A DNA stretch of 64,000 nt from contig NZ_QEKW01000008.1 of the NCBI RefSeq assembly GCF_003096675.1, positions 186,001-250,000 on the forward strand. The letters run 5' to 3'. Shown here in pieces: positions 32,384-39,741 of this stretch (positions within the stretch are counted from its first letter, which is position 1; every line of letters starts with the position of its first letter). Position numbers and translations under genes: made by a program. Source of the DNA: Actinomycetospora cinnamomea (GTDB lineage: Bacteria > Actinomycetota > Actinomycetes > Mycobacteriales > Pseudonocardiaceae). A model generated the notes under the pieces. The model saw nothing but the letters and a program-made list of their open reading frames with translations, did not search any database and was not told the origin of the DNA.

Positions 32384-34579
32384 TCAGTTGAGGCCGTCGT
32401 CGCCGCGCTGGGTCGGGGGCGGCGGGACCCAGCGGTCGGCGCCGGCGAACGGGCTCGCGGTGAGGGGGCCGACGACGACGTCCGTGCGCTCGGCGGGCCC
32501 CACCAGCACGGACGCGGCCTGGAACAGCGGGACGGTGGGCAGCGCCGACCACAGCACGGGCTCGGCGAGGGCGAGCGCGGTGTCGGTGGAGACGGCGCCG
32601 GCCGAGGCGGCGTCGAGCAGGGACTGCAGTGCCGGGTCGCAGAAGCCGGTCGCGGTCAGGGCCTCCGAGGCCTGGGGGTCGGTGAGCTCCTCGAGGTACT
32701 CGGTGGTCTCCTCGGCGGCGTCCTCGGGGTCGGCCGGGGCGCCGTCGGCCGTCGGCGCGGAGGCGTCGGTCGACGTCGGCGCCGCACCGGTCGCCGAGGC
32801 CGCGGGCGCCGCGCTGGTCGGGGGCGAGGTGCTGGTGGGGGCGGCCGGGGTGCTGGGCGCGGCGGCGGTGGCGCCCGGGGCGGCCGGGGTCGCCGCGGCG
32901 GCCGCGAGGTCGACGGCGGGGTCGTCGCCGGTCTGACCGGAGGTGGACGGCGCGCGCCCACCGGGACAGCCGACCATCGACGCGAGGTCGGTCAGGGGGT
33001 CCTCCCCGATCGGCAGGGCCACGACGGTGATGTCGGCGACCGCGAGGTCCGACGGCGAGTTGGGCGTGGGCGGCACGGTCGTCGAGGTGGTGCTCGACGT
33101 GGTGCTCGACGCCGTGGTGCTGCCCGCCGGGAGGGGCACGCTGGGCGTGGTCGGCGTGGTCGGCGTGGTCGGCGTGGTCGGCGTGGTCGGTGTGGTCGGC
33201 GTCGTCGGGGTGACCGGGCGGGGTCCGGTGGTGGTCGTCGACACGGGCCCCCGTCCGGGCGGGAAGTCGGTGGTCCCGGCGTCGGCGACCACCACCGACG
33301 GGATGCCGGCGGCCCGCAGCTGCGTGCCCAGGGTGGCGACGAGGCGGCCGAACGGCGCCACCTGCGCCGGCGCGGCGAGCCGCAGGACGAGCGGGCGGCC
33401 GTCGCGGGTCCACGTGCCGTCCTCGCCGCGGGTGTAGCCGGCCTCGGTGAGCAGGCGCGCGGCCTCGCCGAGGTCGCGGCCCGCGGCCGGCGAGTCCGCG
33501 GGCAGGGTGGCGCGGTAGCCCGGCTGCGACGGGGCGCGGGAGAAGGCGTCGGCCGGGAGGTCCGCGGCGGGGCCGCCGTCGGTGCCCACCCTGCGCAGCG
33601 CGTCCCGGTCGATCGACGCCGCCACGGCCTGGCGGACCCGCAGGTCGGCCAGCGGTCCGTCGTCACTGCGCAGGGCGAGCTGCACGAGCGCGGGCTCCGG
33701 CAGGGTACGGACGGTCAGCTCGGAGCCGGCCGTGGCCAGGGCGGCGAGGTCGTCGGCGCCGGCGCGGAACTGCGTGGCCACCACGTCGCCGGAGCGCACC
33801 CGGTCGATGAGCGACGTGGCGTCGGCGGCCTGGAAGACGATCTCGTCGGGCACCGCGGGCGTGCCCCAGTAGCGGTCGTTGCGGGCCAGCGTGACCTGCC
33901 CGCGGATGCGGTCGACGACGCGCACCACGAACGGCCCCGCGGAGACCGGGATGCTGTCGGTCAGCGCGCCGCCCCACGAGCCCGGCGCGTCCTTGAGCAG
34001 GTGTGCCGGGAGCAGGTGGTCGAACAGCGTCGGCCACGCCGGGAAGGGACGGTCGAACACCACGTCGACGGCCTTGCCGCCCGCGCGGGAGCGGACGTCG
34101 CTGATCGCGCGGTATCCCGCGGCGCCGACGACGCCGGGCTGGCTGCGCATCTGCTGCCAGAGGTAGACGAAGTCCTCGGCCGCCACCGGGGCGTTGTCCG
34201 ACCAGCTCGCCGCCGGGGCGATCTCGTAGGACACGGTGTACGGGTCGGTGTCGGTGACACGCGCGGAGGTCACCACGGTGGTGTCGAGGCGCGGCTCGCC
34301 GTCGGGTCCGGGGCGGAACGCCGAGGGCAGCACGAGCGAGGCCATCGCGCGGGCGGTCGGGGTGTCGTCGGCGACGCGGTGCGGGTTGAAGCCGACGCCG
34401 AGGTCGTCGACCCCCAGGCGCAGCTCGGTCGGGTCGGGCTCGAGCTGGGGCGTCGGGGCGGGTGCCGGGGTGGGCACCTGACCGACCACGGGCGGCGGGG
34501 CGCCGGAGCAACCCGCCAGGATCGCGAGGGCGAGCAGGAGGGCGGGGAGGACTCCGACGGCGCGCCGGGGACCACTCAC
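32384..34579 (-). CDS. LpqW-like ABC-substrate-binding family lipoprotein with low-complexity insert
   Basis: 731 aa from GTG 34579. Lipobox LAILAGC with cysteine 24. Residues ~50-430 and the last ~120 residues match family 5 solute-binding proteins (FNPHRVADDTPTARAMA; WSDNAPVAAEDFVYLWQQM; LARNDRYWGTPAVPDEIVFQ). A Thr/Pro/Ala/Ser-rich insert of roughly 200 residues interrupts the C-lobe, including seven TTP units. Neighbourhood (mshB, Rv1171-like gene, fdxA-dapC) recalls mycobacterial lpqW, whose product influences the mannolipid branch point rather than transport; I infer the LpqW link from this synteny. It precedes the opp operon on the same strand, so a second peptide-binding subunit is the alternative. 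Confidence 0.7.
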   Translation of the reverse strand: MSGPRRAVGVLPALLLALAILAGCSGAPPPVVGQVPTPAPAPTPQLEPDPTELRLGVDDLGVGFNPHRVADDTPTARAMASLVLPSAFRPGPDGEPRLDTTVVTSARVTDTDPYTVSYEIAPAASWSDNAPVAAEDFVYLWQQMRSQPGVVGAAGYRAISDVRSRAGGKAVDVVFDRPFPAWPTLFDHLLPAHLLKDAPGSWGGALTDSIPVSAGPFVVRVVDRIRGQVTLARNDRYWGTPAVPDEIVFQAADATSLIDRVRSGDVVATQFRAGADDLAALATAGSELTVRTLPEPALVQLALRSDDGPLADLRVRQAVAASIDRDALRRVGTDGGPAADLPADAFSRAPSQPGYRATLPADSPAAGRDLGEAARLLTEAGYTRGEDGTWTRDGRPLVLRLAAPAQVAPFGRLVATLGTQLRAAGIPSVVVADAGTTDFPPGRGPVSTTTTGPRPVTPTTPTTPTTPTTPTTPTTPTTPSVPLPAGSTTASSTTSSTTSTTVPPTPNSPSDLAVADITVVALPIGEDPLTDLASMVGCPGGRAPSTSGQTGDDPAVDLAAAAATPAAPGATAAAPSTPAAPTSTSPPTSAAPAASATGAAPTSTDASAPTADGAPADPEDAAEETTEYLEELTDPQASEALTATGFCDPALQSLLDAASAGAVSTDTALALAEPVLWSALPTVPLFQAASVLVGPAERTDVVVGPLTASPFAGADRWVPPPPTQRGDDGLN
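33144..33206. repeat. Seven 9-bp tandem repeats in the LpqW-like gene
   Basis: The unit GGCGTGGTC is repeated seven times on the plus strand, with single changes only in the last two units. On the coding strand it gives the Thr-Thr-Pro series of the low-complexity insert. The repeat is in frame, so unit gain or loss would be tolerated. Confidence 0.9.
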
Positions 34580-34725
34580 AGCCTTCGTCCGGGCCCTTCT
34601 TCCTCGAGGATCGCCTGGGTCGTCCACGGCCGGGCGCCCCGGGAGGGGACCGCCCGTCCGGCGACCTCATCGTGGCACGGTCGCCGGGCGCACAACGCCG
34701 AGGGGTCTGGTCCCGGAGCGGAGCG

Positions 34726-34744
34726 CGAGGTTAGCCTCACCTTC
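34726..34744 (+). promoter_or_regulatory. Candidate IdeR/DtxR iron box with -10
   Basis: The 19-mer CGAGGTTAGCCTCACCTTC matches 14 of 19 positions of the DtxR/IdeR consensus TTAGGTTAGCCTAACCTAA, including the whole central AGGTTAGCCT. The -10 hexamer TAGCCT (34732-34737) is inside it, 7 nt before the GTG of the Cys-rich gene. Bound repressor would block that promoter. The opposite strand holds TAACCT, so the divergent LpqW-like gene could be affected too. Confidence 0.5.
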
Positions 34745-34987
34745 GTGGGCAGGAAGAAGGACAAGGACTCCGGTGAGCCGAAGGCACCGAAGGTGCCGGG
34801 TCACCTCGCCGCGTACGCCCACGCCGCCCCGCTCACCGGCGCCAAGAAGATCAAGAAGCAGTGCTGCCGGTCCTCGCCCCGCTGCAAGGGCTGCCCCGTC
34901 CTGCTCATGCGCGCGGCACGGCTGGCCGACGCCGGCGTCAGCGGCAAGGACCTCAAGAAGGCGTTGAAGAAGGCCCGGGCTGCCTGA
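34745..34987 (+). CDS. Small Lys/Cys-rich conserved protein
   Basis: 80 aa from GTG 34745, predicted leaderless. Rich in lysine (about one fifth) with a central cysteine cluster KKQCCRSSPRCKGCPVLL (four Cys) followed by a helix ending LKKALKKARAA. No signal peptide or membrane segment. Similar short actinobacterial proteins with CCxSxPRCKxCPV occur, to my recollection, but without assigned function; the cysteines suggest metal or nucleic-acid binding. The promoter overlaps a candidate iron box. Its 3' end overlaps the convergent Nudix gene by 35 bp. Confidence 0.7.
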   Translation: MGRKKDKDSGEPKAPKVPGHLAAYAHAAPLTGAKKIKKQCCRSSPRCKGCPVLLMRAARLADAGVSGKDLKKALKKARAA

Positions 34988-35360
34988 GCAGGTCCCCGAG
35001 GTCGGGCAGGACCGCGCGGTCGGCGTCCAGCCAGTCCAGGCCCTCGAGCTCCTCGGGGGCCACCCACCGCAACGCGTCGTGCTCGAGCGCCGTCGGCTCG
35101 CCGCCGGTGCGGCAGGCCCGGATCCGCAGCACGCGCTCGCCCGGCAGCGCCACCTCCGGACCGACCCGGTCGCCGACCACGACGTCCAGATCCAGCTCCT
35201 CACGCAGCTCGCGGGCCAGGGCGGCCGCCTCGTCCTCGCCGGGCTCGACCGCGCCGCCGGGCAGCTCCCACCGGCCCGCGGCCGCCGCCGGCCGGGTCCG
35301 TCGCGCCGCCAGCACCCGGCCGTCGCGCACGACGGCGGCCCCCACCACGATGCGCGCCAC
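34953..35360 (-). CDS. Nudix hydrolase (MutT-like)
   Basis: 135 aa from GTG 35360. The Nudix box is GGAVEPGEDEAAALARELREELDLDV, with all conserved acidic residues (given here by key residues: G, E, R-E-x-x-E-E). It hydrolyses nucleoside diphosphate-linked substrates; the short length and VVGAAVVRDGRVLAARRTRPAAAAGRWELPGG start fit MutT-type 8-oxo-dGTP cleaning or a housecleaning pyrophosphatase. The C-terminal LDWLDADRAVLPDL is usual for the group. It ends within the last codons of the Cys-rich gene on the other strand. Confidence 0.85.
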   Translation of the reverse strand: MARIVVGAAVVRDGRVLAARRTRPAAAAGRWELPGGAVEPGEDEAAALARELREELDLDVVVGDRVGPEVALPGERVLRIRACRTGGEPTALEHDALRWVAPEELEGLDWLDADRAVLPDLGDLLRQPGPSSTPS

Positions 35361-35405
35361 GTCGATCAGTGTGCGGCCCCCCGAGCCCGTGCCAGGATGC
35401 GGGTC

Positions 35406-35708
35406 ATGGCCGATCTGCTGGACGAGGACGCGATCAGCGAGGCCCTCGGGCGCCTGCCCGGCTGGCAGCGCGAGGACGAGGCGACGATCGTCCGGTTCGC
35501 GAAGCTGCCGAGCTTCCGCGAGGCGATCGCGACGGTGGACGAGGTGGCCGACCTCGCCGAGGAGCACGACCACCACCCGGACATGGACATCCGCTTCAAC
35601 AGCCTGAAGTTCAAGCTGTCGACGCACTCCGAGGGTGGCCTCACGGCGAAGGACACCGACCTCGCGGGGAAGATCTCGGCCGTCCTCGACCGACGCGGCG
35701 CCGACTGA
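35406..35708 (+). CDS. Pterin-4a-carbinolamine dehydratase
   Basis: 100 aa, full length. Family motif EEHDHHPDMDIRFNSLKFKLSTH holds the conserved His-His-Pro and the following strand, and GLTAKDTDLAGKI ends the fold. The enzyme dehydrates 4a-hydroxytetrahydropterin during recycling of the cofactor of aromatic amino-acid hydroxylases, but in actinobacteria a hydroxylase is often absent and the role may differ. ATG 35406. The next gene's possible CTG start overlaps its stop. Confidence 0.92.
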   Translation: MADLLDEDAISEALGRLPGWQREDEATIVRFAKLPSFREAIATVDEVADLAEEHDHHPDMDIRFNSLKFKLSTHSEGGLTAKDTDLAGKISAVLDRRGAD

Positions 35709-36901
35709 GCGCCGCGCCGCCGGAGTCCCTGCGTTCCGGCCCCTTCGTCGCGGTCCTCGCCGCGACCGTCCTCGCCTTCGGCGGCTACGCGCTGATGCTG
35801 CCCGTGGTGCCGCTGCACGCCGCCGCGGGCGGGGCGTCGCCCGCCGCCGCGGGCGCGACCACCGGCGTCTTCATGGCCTCCACGGTCGCCGCGCAGCTCA
35901 CGGTGCCGGCCGTCCTGCGCCGCATCGGACCGCGCGCCGGGCTCGTCGTCGGCGTACTGGCGCTCGGCGCGCCCGCGGTGCTGATGGTGGTCACCGCCGC
36001 CCTGCCGGTGCTCTTCGCGGTGGCGGTCGTGCGCGGGCTCGGGTTCGGCCTGGTGACGGTGACCGGTGCGGCCCTGGTCGCCGACCTCGCCCCGCCCGCG
36101 CGACGCGGGCGCGCCACCGGCCTCTACGGCCTCGCGGTCGGCCTGCCGCAGCTCGCCCTGCTCAGCGGCGGGGTGTGGGCCTACGAGGCGCTCGACGGCG
36201 CCTGGGTGCTGCTTGCGGGCGCGCTGCTGCCGGTGGCCGCGGCGCCGGCGTGCTGGCGCCTCCCGGGGCGCTCCGTGGCGGCGACGGACGGGACGCCGTC
36301 CCGGCGGGCGCTGCCGGCGGATGCGGTGACCGGGCCCTGGACCGCGATGGTGGTGTCGGCCGCCGCGGCCGGCGGGGTGATCACGGTGCTGCCGCTGTGG
36401 ACCCCCGCGCCGGGGACGCCCGGGCTCGCAGGCGGCACGGTCGTCGCCGCCGTCGCCCTCGCCGTCCTCACCGCCGGCCAGCTCCTGGGGCGCGGGATCT
36501 CCGGGGAGATCGCGGACCGCGCGCGGCCCGCGGGTCCGGTGATCACGCTCGTGGGGCTCGGGGTCGTGGCCCTCGGCGCCGCCGTGGTGGGACTGGGCGG
36601 GACGAGCGCCGGCTGGGTCGTCCTCGCCGGTGCGGGGCTCGTCGGGCTGGGGTTCGGCGCGGTGCAGAACGACACCCTGCTCTCCCTGTTCGCCCGTGCC
36701 GGCCCCGAGCGGTCGAGCACCGCGAGCACGTGGTGGAACACCGCCTACGACGCCGGCACCGGCCTCGGTGCCGCCGCCCTCGCCGCGGTGCTCGGCGGCC
36801 TCAGCGGCGCGGCGGCGTTCGTCATCGCCGCCGGCGCGTGCCTCCTCGTCGCGCCCATCGCCGCCCGGCGGCCGCGCAGGGAGGGGACGCGGGCGAGGTG
36901 A
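35705..36901 (+). CDS. MFS transporter without a standard start codon
   Basis: About 398 aa if translation begins at CTG 35705, which overlaps the previous TGA as CTGA. No ATG, GTG or TTG lies in frame until an ATG about 31 codons in, which would cut the first helix (PFVAVLAATVLAFGGYALML). Twelve helices are visible, with the MFS loop AVVRGLGFGLVTVTGAALVADLAPPARRGRATGLYG between helices 4 and 5. Related to small-molecule exporters; substrate unknown. Translational coupling to the pterin dehydratase is the likely way it is expressed. Confidence 0.72.
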   Translation: MSAAPPESLRSGPFVAVLAATVLAFGGYALMLPVVPLHAAAGGASPAAAGATTGVFMASTVAAQLTVPAVLRRIGPRAGLVVGVLALGAPAVLMVVTAALPVLFAVAVVRGLGFGLVTVTGAALVADLAPPARRGRATGLYGLAVGLPQLALLSGGVWAYEALDGAWVLLAGALLPVAAAPACWRLPGRSVAATDGTPSRRALPADAVTGPWTAMVVSAAAAGGVITVLPLWTPAPGTPGLAGGTVVAAVALAVLTAGQLLGRGISGEIADRARPAGPVITLVGLGVVALGAAVVGLGGTSAGWVVLAGAGLVGLGFGAVQNDTLLSLFARAGPERSSTASTWWNTAYDAGTGLGAAALAAVLGGLSGAAAFVIAAGACLLVAPIAARRPRREGTRAR

Positions 36902-37188
36902 CGGTGCTTCGGTGACCGCAGCACCCGTGCATGTGCTCCGGGTGCTCGCGGGGTCTCGTCATCTGGCGCAGACTCGGGGCGCATGGAGGCGGTGGAATCG
37001 AGGAACGCGCTGCGCGGCGCCGTATACCGAGGCGACGGGGCGGTGATCGTCGCCGGGCTGGCGGCGCTCGATCGTTCACCCGGTGGACCTCGACGAGCTC
37101 GCCGGCGTCCTCGAAGGCGACCCAGTTGAGCTCCCGGTGCTGCGGCGGGACCGAGGTGACCTAGGTTCAAGATCGCATCGAGACGGAC
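36902..37188. other. Gene-poor stretch with a short orphan frame
   Basis: After the MFS gene there is no convincing gene for almost 300 bp. An ATG at 36983 opens 48 codons beginning MEAVESRNALRGAVYRGDGAVIVAGLAALD, whose start looks protein-like but which runs into arginine-rich sequence. A different frame then reads VDLDELAGVLEGDPVELPVLRRD. The pattern is that of a decayed gene with frameshifts. No terminator or RNA gene is seen. Confidence 0.4.
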
Positions 37189-37522
37189 ATGGCCTTGTCG
37201 TCATGGCCTCGTCGTCATCGTCTCGTCGTCGCTGGTGGGTGGTCGCCGGCGGCCTCCGCCGGGAAGTTCTTCATGATCCTCGACGGGCTGCCGTGGTTCA
37301 CGCCCCCACCCTGGATCGACCCCGAACGACAACGAAGACCCGGCGGACGACCCCGCATCCCCACCCGATCACGATGACACTGCCGTCCTCACCCGACAGC
37401 GGCGCTACCGGATCACCCGGACGGACGCGAGTGGCACCCACGAGTGGCGGGAGGACACCTACTCGAGTGGTCTCCGCGGGCGTTCGGGCGAGTCCGCGTC
37501 GTCGCTGCTCACGGGCCCAGTG
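37189..37522 (+). pseudogene. Remnant of a DUF222/HNH (13E12-type) protein
   Basis: One frame encodes GKFFMILDGLPWFTPPPWIDP from about 37261 to 37323. This closely resembles the C-terminal end of DUF222-HNH endonuclease family proteins, which typically read DGLPWF.PP.W.DP. In another frame, immediately after, follows an acidic tail NDNEDPADDPASPPDHDDTA then RYRITRTDASGTHEWRED. The body and the HNH motif are missing, and frames shift at least once. These genes are multicopy in actinomycetes, and truncated copies are common. Confidence 0.5.
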
Positions 37523-37583
37523 ACGCTCGCGATGAGCGCGTGCCGGCCCGCGGCGGGTCGGCGTCCCGGTGACGGAGGCGGGC

Positions 37584-38135
37584 GTGCTCAAGAAGGTGCT
37601 GTTCTCGGCGCTGTTCGGCGCGGTGGTGATGATGGGCTCCGCGCAGGCGGGTTACCTCACGCCGTCCACGCTGCCCACGCCGTCGGGACAGGCGCCACCC
37701 CCCGCGCTCTCCGGCGTGGTCACGCCGGTCGTCCCCCCGCCTCTCGCTCCGGGCGCTCCGGCCGCCTCCGCGCCGCTTCCCGCCGGACCGGTGGGCGCGA
37801 CCACGCCGGGCGCGGTCGGCCCGGTGGGCACCGCGGGCGGCACCGACGGGGGCGCGGCAGCATCCCGGTCGGCCGGGCAACCGACGCCCGAGGGCGCGTC
37901 CGGACGCGGCTCGGGCGGATCCGGCGGCTCTCCTGCCGGCTCCGGTGGCTCCGGCGACCCGGGCTCGTCCGGCGGATCGAGCGCGTCGGGCGGGTCCGGC
38001 TCGTCCACGAGCTCGGGTGGCTCCTCGGGCGGGTCGGGCTCGAGCGGCGCCTCGTCGAACGACGACGGCGGCGTGCGCGCCGGGGTGTGCGTCGAATGGC
38101 TGCTCGGGAAGTGCGTGCGCGTCGGGCTGGGGTGA
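37584..38135 (+). CDS. Secreted Gly/Ser-rich protein with C-terminal cysteine pair
   Basis: 183 aa. GTG 37584 is chosen since GGAGG lies 5 nt before it and the signal peptide LKKVLFSALFGAVVMMGSAQA starts there; an earlier GTG at 37569 lacks this. After the signal comes a Pro/Ala-rich segment (residues ~25-95) and then a Gly/Ser-rich low-complexity region (~100-165). The end is GVCVEWLLGKCVRVGLG, where two cysteines eight apart could form a disulfide loop. No recognised domain. Exported and probably extended or wall-associated; function unknown. Confidence 0.65.
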   Translation: MLKKVLFSALFGAVVMMGSAQAGYLTPSTLPTPSGQAPPPALSGVVTPVVPPPLAPGAPAASAPLPAGPVGATTPGAVGPVGTAGGTDGGAAASRSAGQPTPEGASGRGSGGSGGSPAGSGGSGDPGSSGGSSASGGSGSSTSSGGSSGGSGSSGASSNDDGGVRAGVCVEWLLGKCVRVGLG

Positions 38136-38138
38136 GCG

Positions 38139-38744
38139 TCAGGACGTGGTGACGCGCTCCCGCGCCGACGGCGTGGCCGCACGCTCGGCGTCCCGCACCG
38201 CGGCGATCGTGTCGTCGAGCAGGGCGATCAGCATGCGGTCGCGGGCCGCGCTGTCGAGGTCGGCCACGCGGGCGGCCACCAGCAGGTGTGCGCAGGCGTG
38301 ATTGACCGGGCCGACGTGCAGCAGCGTCGCCATCCGTCCGCCGCGCCCGTCCTCGCCGCGTCCGCGACGTCGGGGCCCGGCGGCCGCGCGCCGCTCGAGG
38401 CGGCGCAGCAGACGGGGGAAGAAGCGGTTACCGGGGTCGATGGCCAGGCCGGCGCGCGCGATGGTCTCGAGCACGATCGGCCGCACCTCGACCTCGGTGC
38501 TGCGCCCCAGCCCGATCAACGTCACCGCGCGGGTGGCGAGCTGCTGGCGTGCGGTGGACGAGACGGCGTCGTTGACCTGCCACGCGACGGCGGCGAGGGC
38601 GGGATGGGTGCACCGCGGGCGATCGGTGAACCGTTCGCCGGCGAGCACGGAGACGTACTCCATGAGGCAGCTGCCGGCCTCCGCATCGCGGTGGGCGCCG
38701 GCTTCGAGGACGGGCAGGCCCTCCGGAGGGCGTGTGGACGTCAT
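38139..38744 (-). CDS. Conserved actinobacterial protein of unknown function
   Basis: 201 aa. ATG 38744, with GAAGGGAGC upstream. The N-terminal part GLPVLEAGAHRDAEAGSCLMEYVSVLAGERFTDRPRCTHPALAAVA matches a widespread family (usually xxCxMEyxSxLAGErWsDxPxCTHP) I know only as hypothetical, often encoded near regulators. The C-terminal part is alpha-helical and ends VRDAERAATPSARE. No membrane segment or signal. It ends 4 bp from the secreted protein gene on the opposite strand. Confidence 0.7.
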   Translation of the reverse strand: MTSTRPPEGLPVLEAGAHRDAEAGSCLMEYVSVLAGERFTDRPRCTHPALAAVAWQVNDAVSSTARQQLATRAVTLIGLGRSTEVEVRPIVLETIARAGLAIDPGNRFFPRLLRRLERRAAAGPRRRGRGEDGRGGRMATLLHVGPVNHACAHLLVAARVADLDSAARDRMLIALLDDTIAAVRDAERAATPSARERVTTS

Positions 38745-38858
38745 GGGAAGCTCCCTTCCCGGCCCCGGGCCCTCTCGCCCGGTCGGATGGTCCCACCGTA
38801 GTCCGATTCCGCCGCCATGGCAGGGGGTCCGGACGAGCGAATCGGAGGACGGGCTCGC

Positions 38859-39566
38859 TCAGCGCTCCGAACCGATGACGGTGGTGGCGGTCAGAGCGGC
38901 GAGGACGGCGCCGACCGTCGGCGACACCAGCCGGCGGATGTCCTGGGAGACCCCGAGCGGGACGTGGTGGCCCATCGCGACGGCCCGCGCGCGCTTGGCG
39001 GCCAGGACGGGGTCCGCGGGGCTCAGGGCGCGGACGCGGCGCCCGTGGTGCAGCAGGACGACGAGCATCGCCACCGCCTCGTCGGGCTCCTCGCCGTCGA
39101 GCACGGCGCGGACGGCGGCCCGGTCGTGGTGCAGCGCGTCGACCTCGTGCACCCGCAGGGCGGAGCCGAACACCGGCATCGCGAGGTAGCCGAACACCCG
39201 CCGCGGTTCTCGGCCGGCCAGCCCGCGCTCGACCAGGCGGTCCATCGTCCGCCGGATCATCTGGGCGCCGCGGTTGCCGGTCACCGCGTGCTGCAGGTCG
39301 GACTTCGCGCCGCCGTGCGCGAGCAGGCTGTCGGCGACCCAGGAGAGCAGCGGGTCGTCGATCCCGACCGGCCCGCGGCGGTACGCGGTGCCCGCGTCCA
39401 GCAGGGACGCGTCGAGCAGCAGCTCCACCATCGCCGCGGCCACGAGCAGGCCCGCGGGCTCGGTGAGCGTGGACACGGGGCGGCCGTCGTCGTCGCCGAG
39501 GACCCACGCGACCCGCTCGGGCAGCGTCAGGTCCGCGGTCCGAGGCGACCACCGCTCCGAGCGCAC
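38859..39566 (-). CDS. GPP34 (GOLPH3-like) family protein
   Basis: 235 aa, cytosolic, mainly helical. The start LTLPERVAWVLGDDDGRPVST is diagnostic of the GPP34 family, named for Golgi phosphoprotein 3, followed by AAAMVELLLDASLL and RRVFGYLAMPVFGSALRVHEV. Eukaryotic members bind phosphatidylinositol-4-phosphate; bacterial members, abundant in Streptomyces and Pseudonocardiales, have no proven function. The GTG at 39566 is 6 nt after a TAGGCT box on the same strand, so the transcript is probably leaderless. Confidence 0.85.
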   Translation of the reverse strand: MRSERWSPRTADLTLPERVAWVLGDDDGRPVSTLTEPAGLLVAAAMVELLLDASLLDAGTAYRRGPVGIDDPLLSWVADSLLAHGGAKSDLQHAVTGNRGAQMIRRTMDRLVERGLAGREPRRVFGYLAMPVFGSALRVHEVDALHHDRAAVRAVLDGEEPDEAVAMLVVLLHHGRRVRALSPADPVLAAKRARAVAMGHHVPLGVSQDIRRLVSPTVGAVLAALTATTVIGSER

Positions 39567-39741
39567 GGCGACAGCCTAGGCAGGACCGTCCCCCACCCGA
39601 GCGAGCAGTCCCCGGACGGCAGCACACGGCGTCGAACGGTGCGCCCGGCCGGGTCAGGGATCTACGCCGAGCGGAGCGACCGCCCGTCGCGCCTGGTCAC
39701 CGGCCCCCGTCGTACGCACCGACGGGGCAGACTCGACGCCC

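Noticed and set aside
33144-33206. 9-bp tandem repeats as a possible origin or iteron array
   Set aside because: They keep the codon phase of the lipoprotein gene and encode Thr-Thr-Pro; no DnaA-box-like or AT-rich sequence is near.
37569-37583. GTG 37569 as start of the secreted Gly/Ser-rich protein
   Set aside because: The GGAGG at 37574-37578 lies downstream of it and is ideally placed for GTG 37584, which also begins a cleaner signal peptide.
38831-38862. GAGCGA..TCGCTC inverted repeat as another copy of the palindromic elements
   Set aside because: Only six bases pair and the centre is unpaired, which is expected by chance at this composition.
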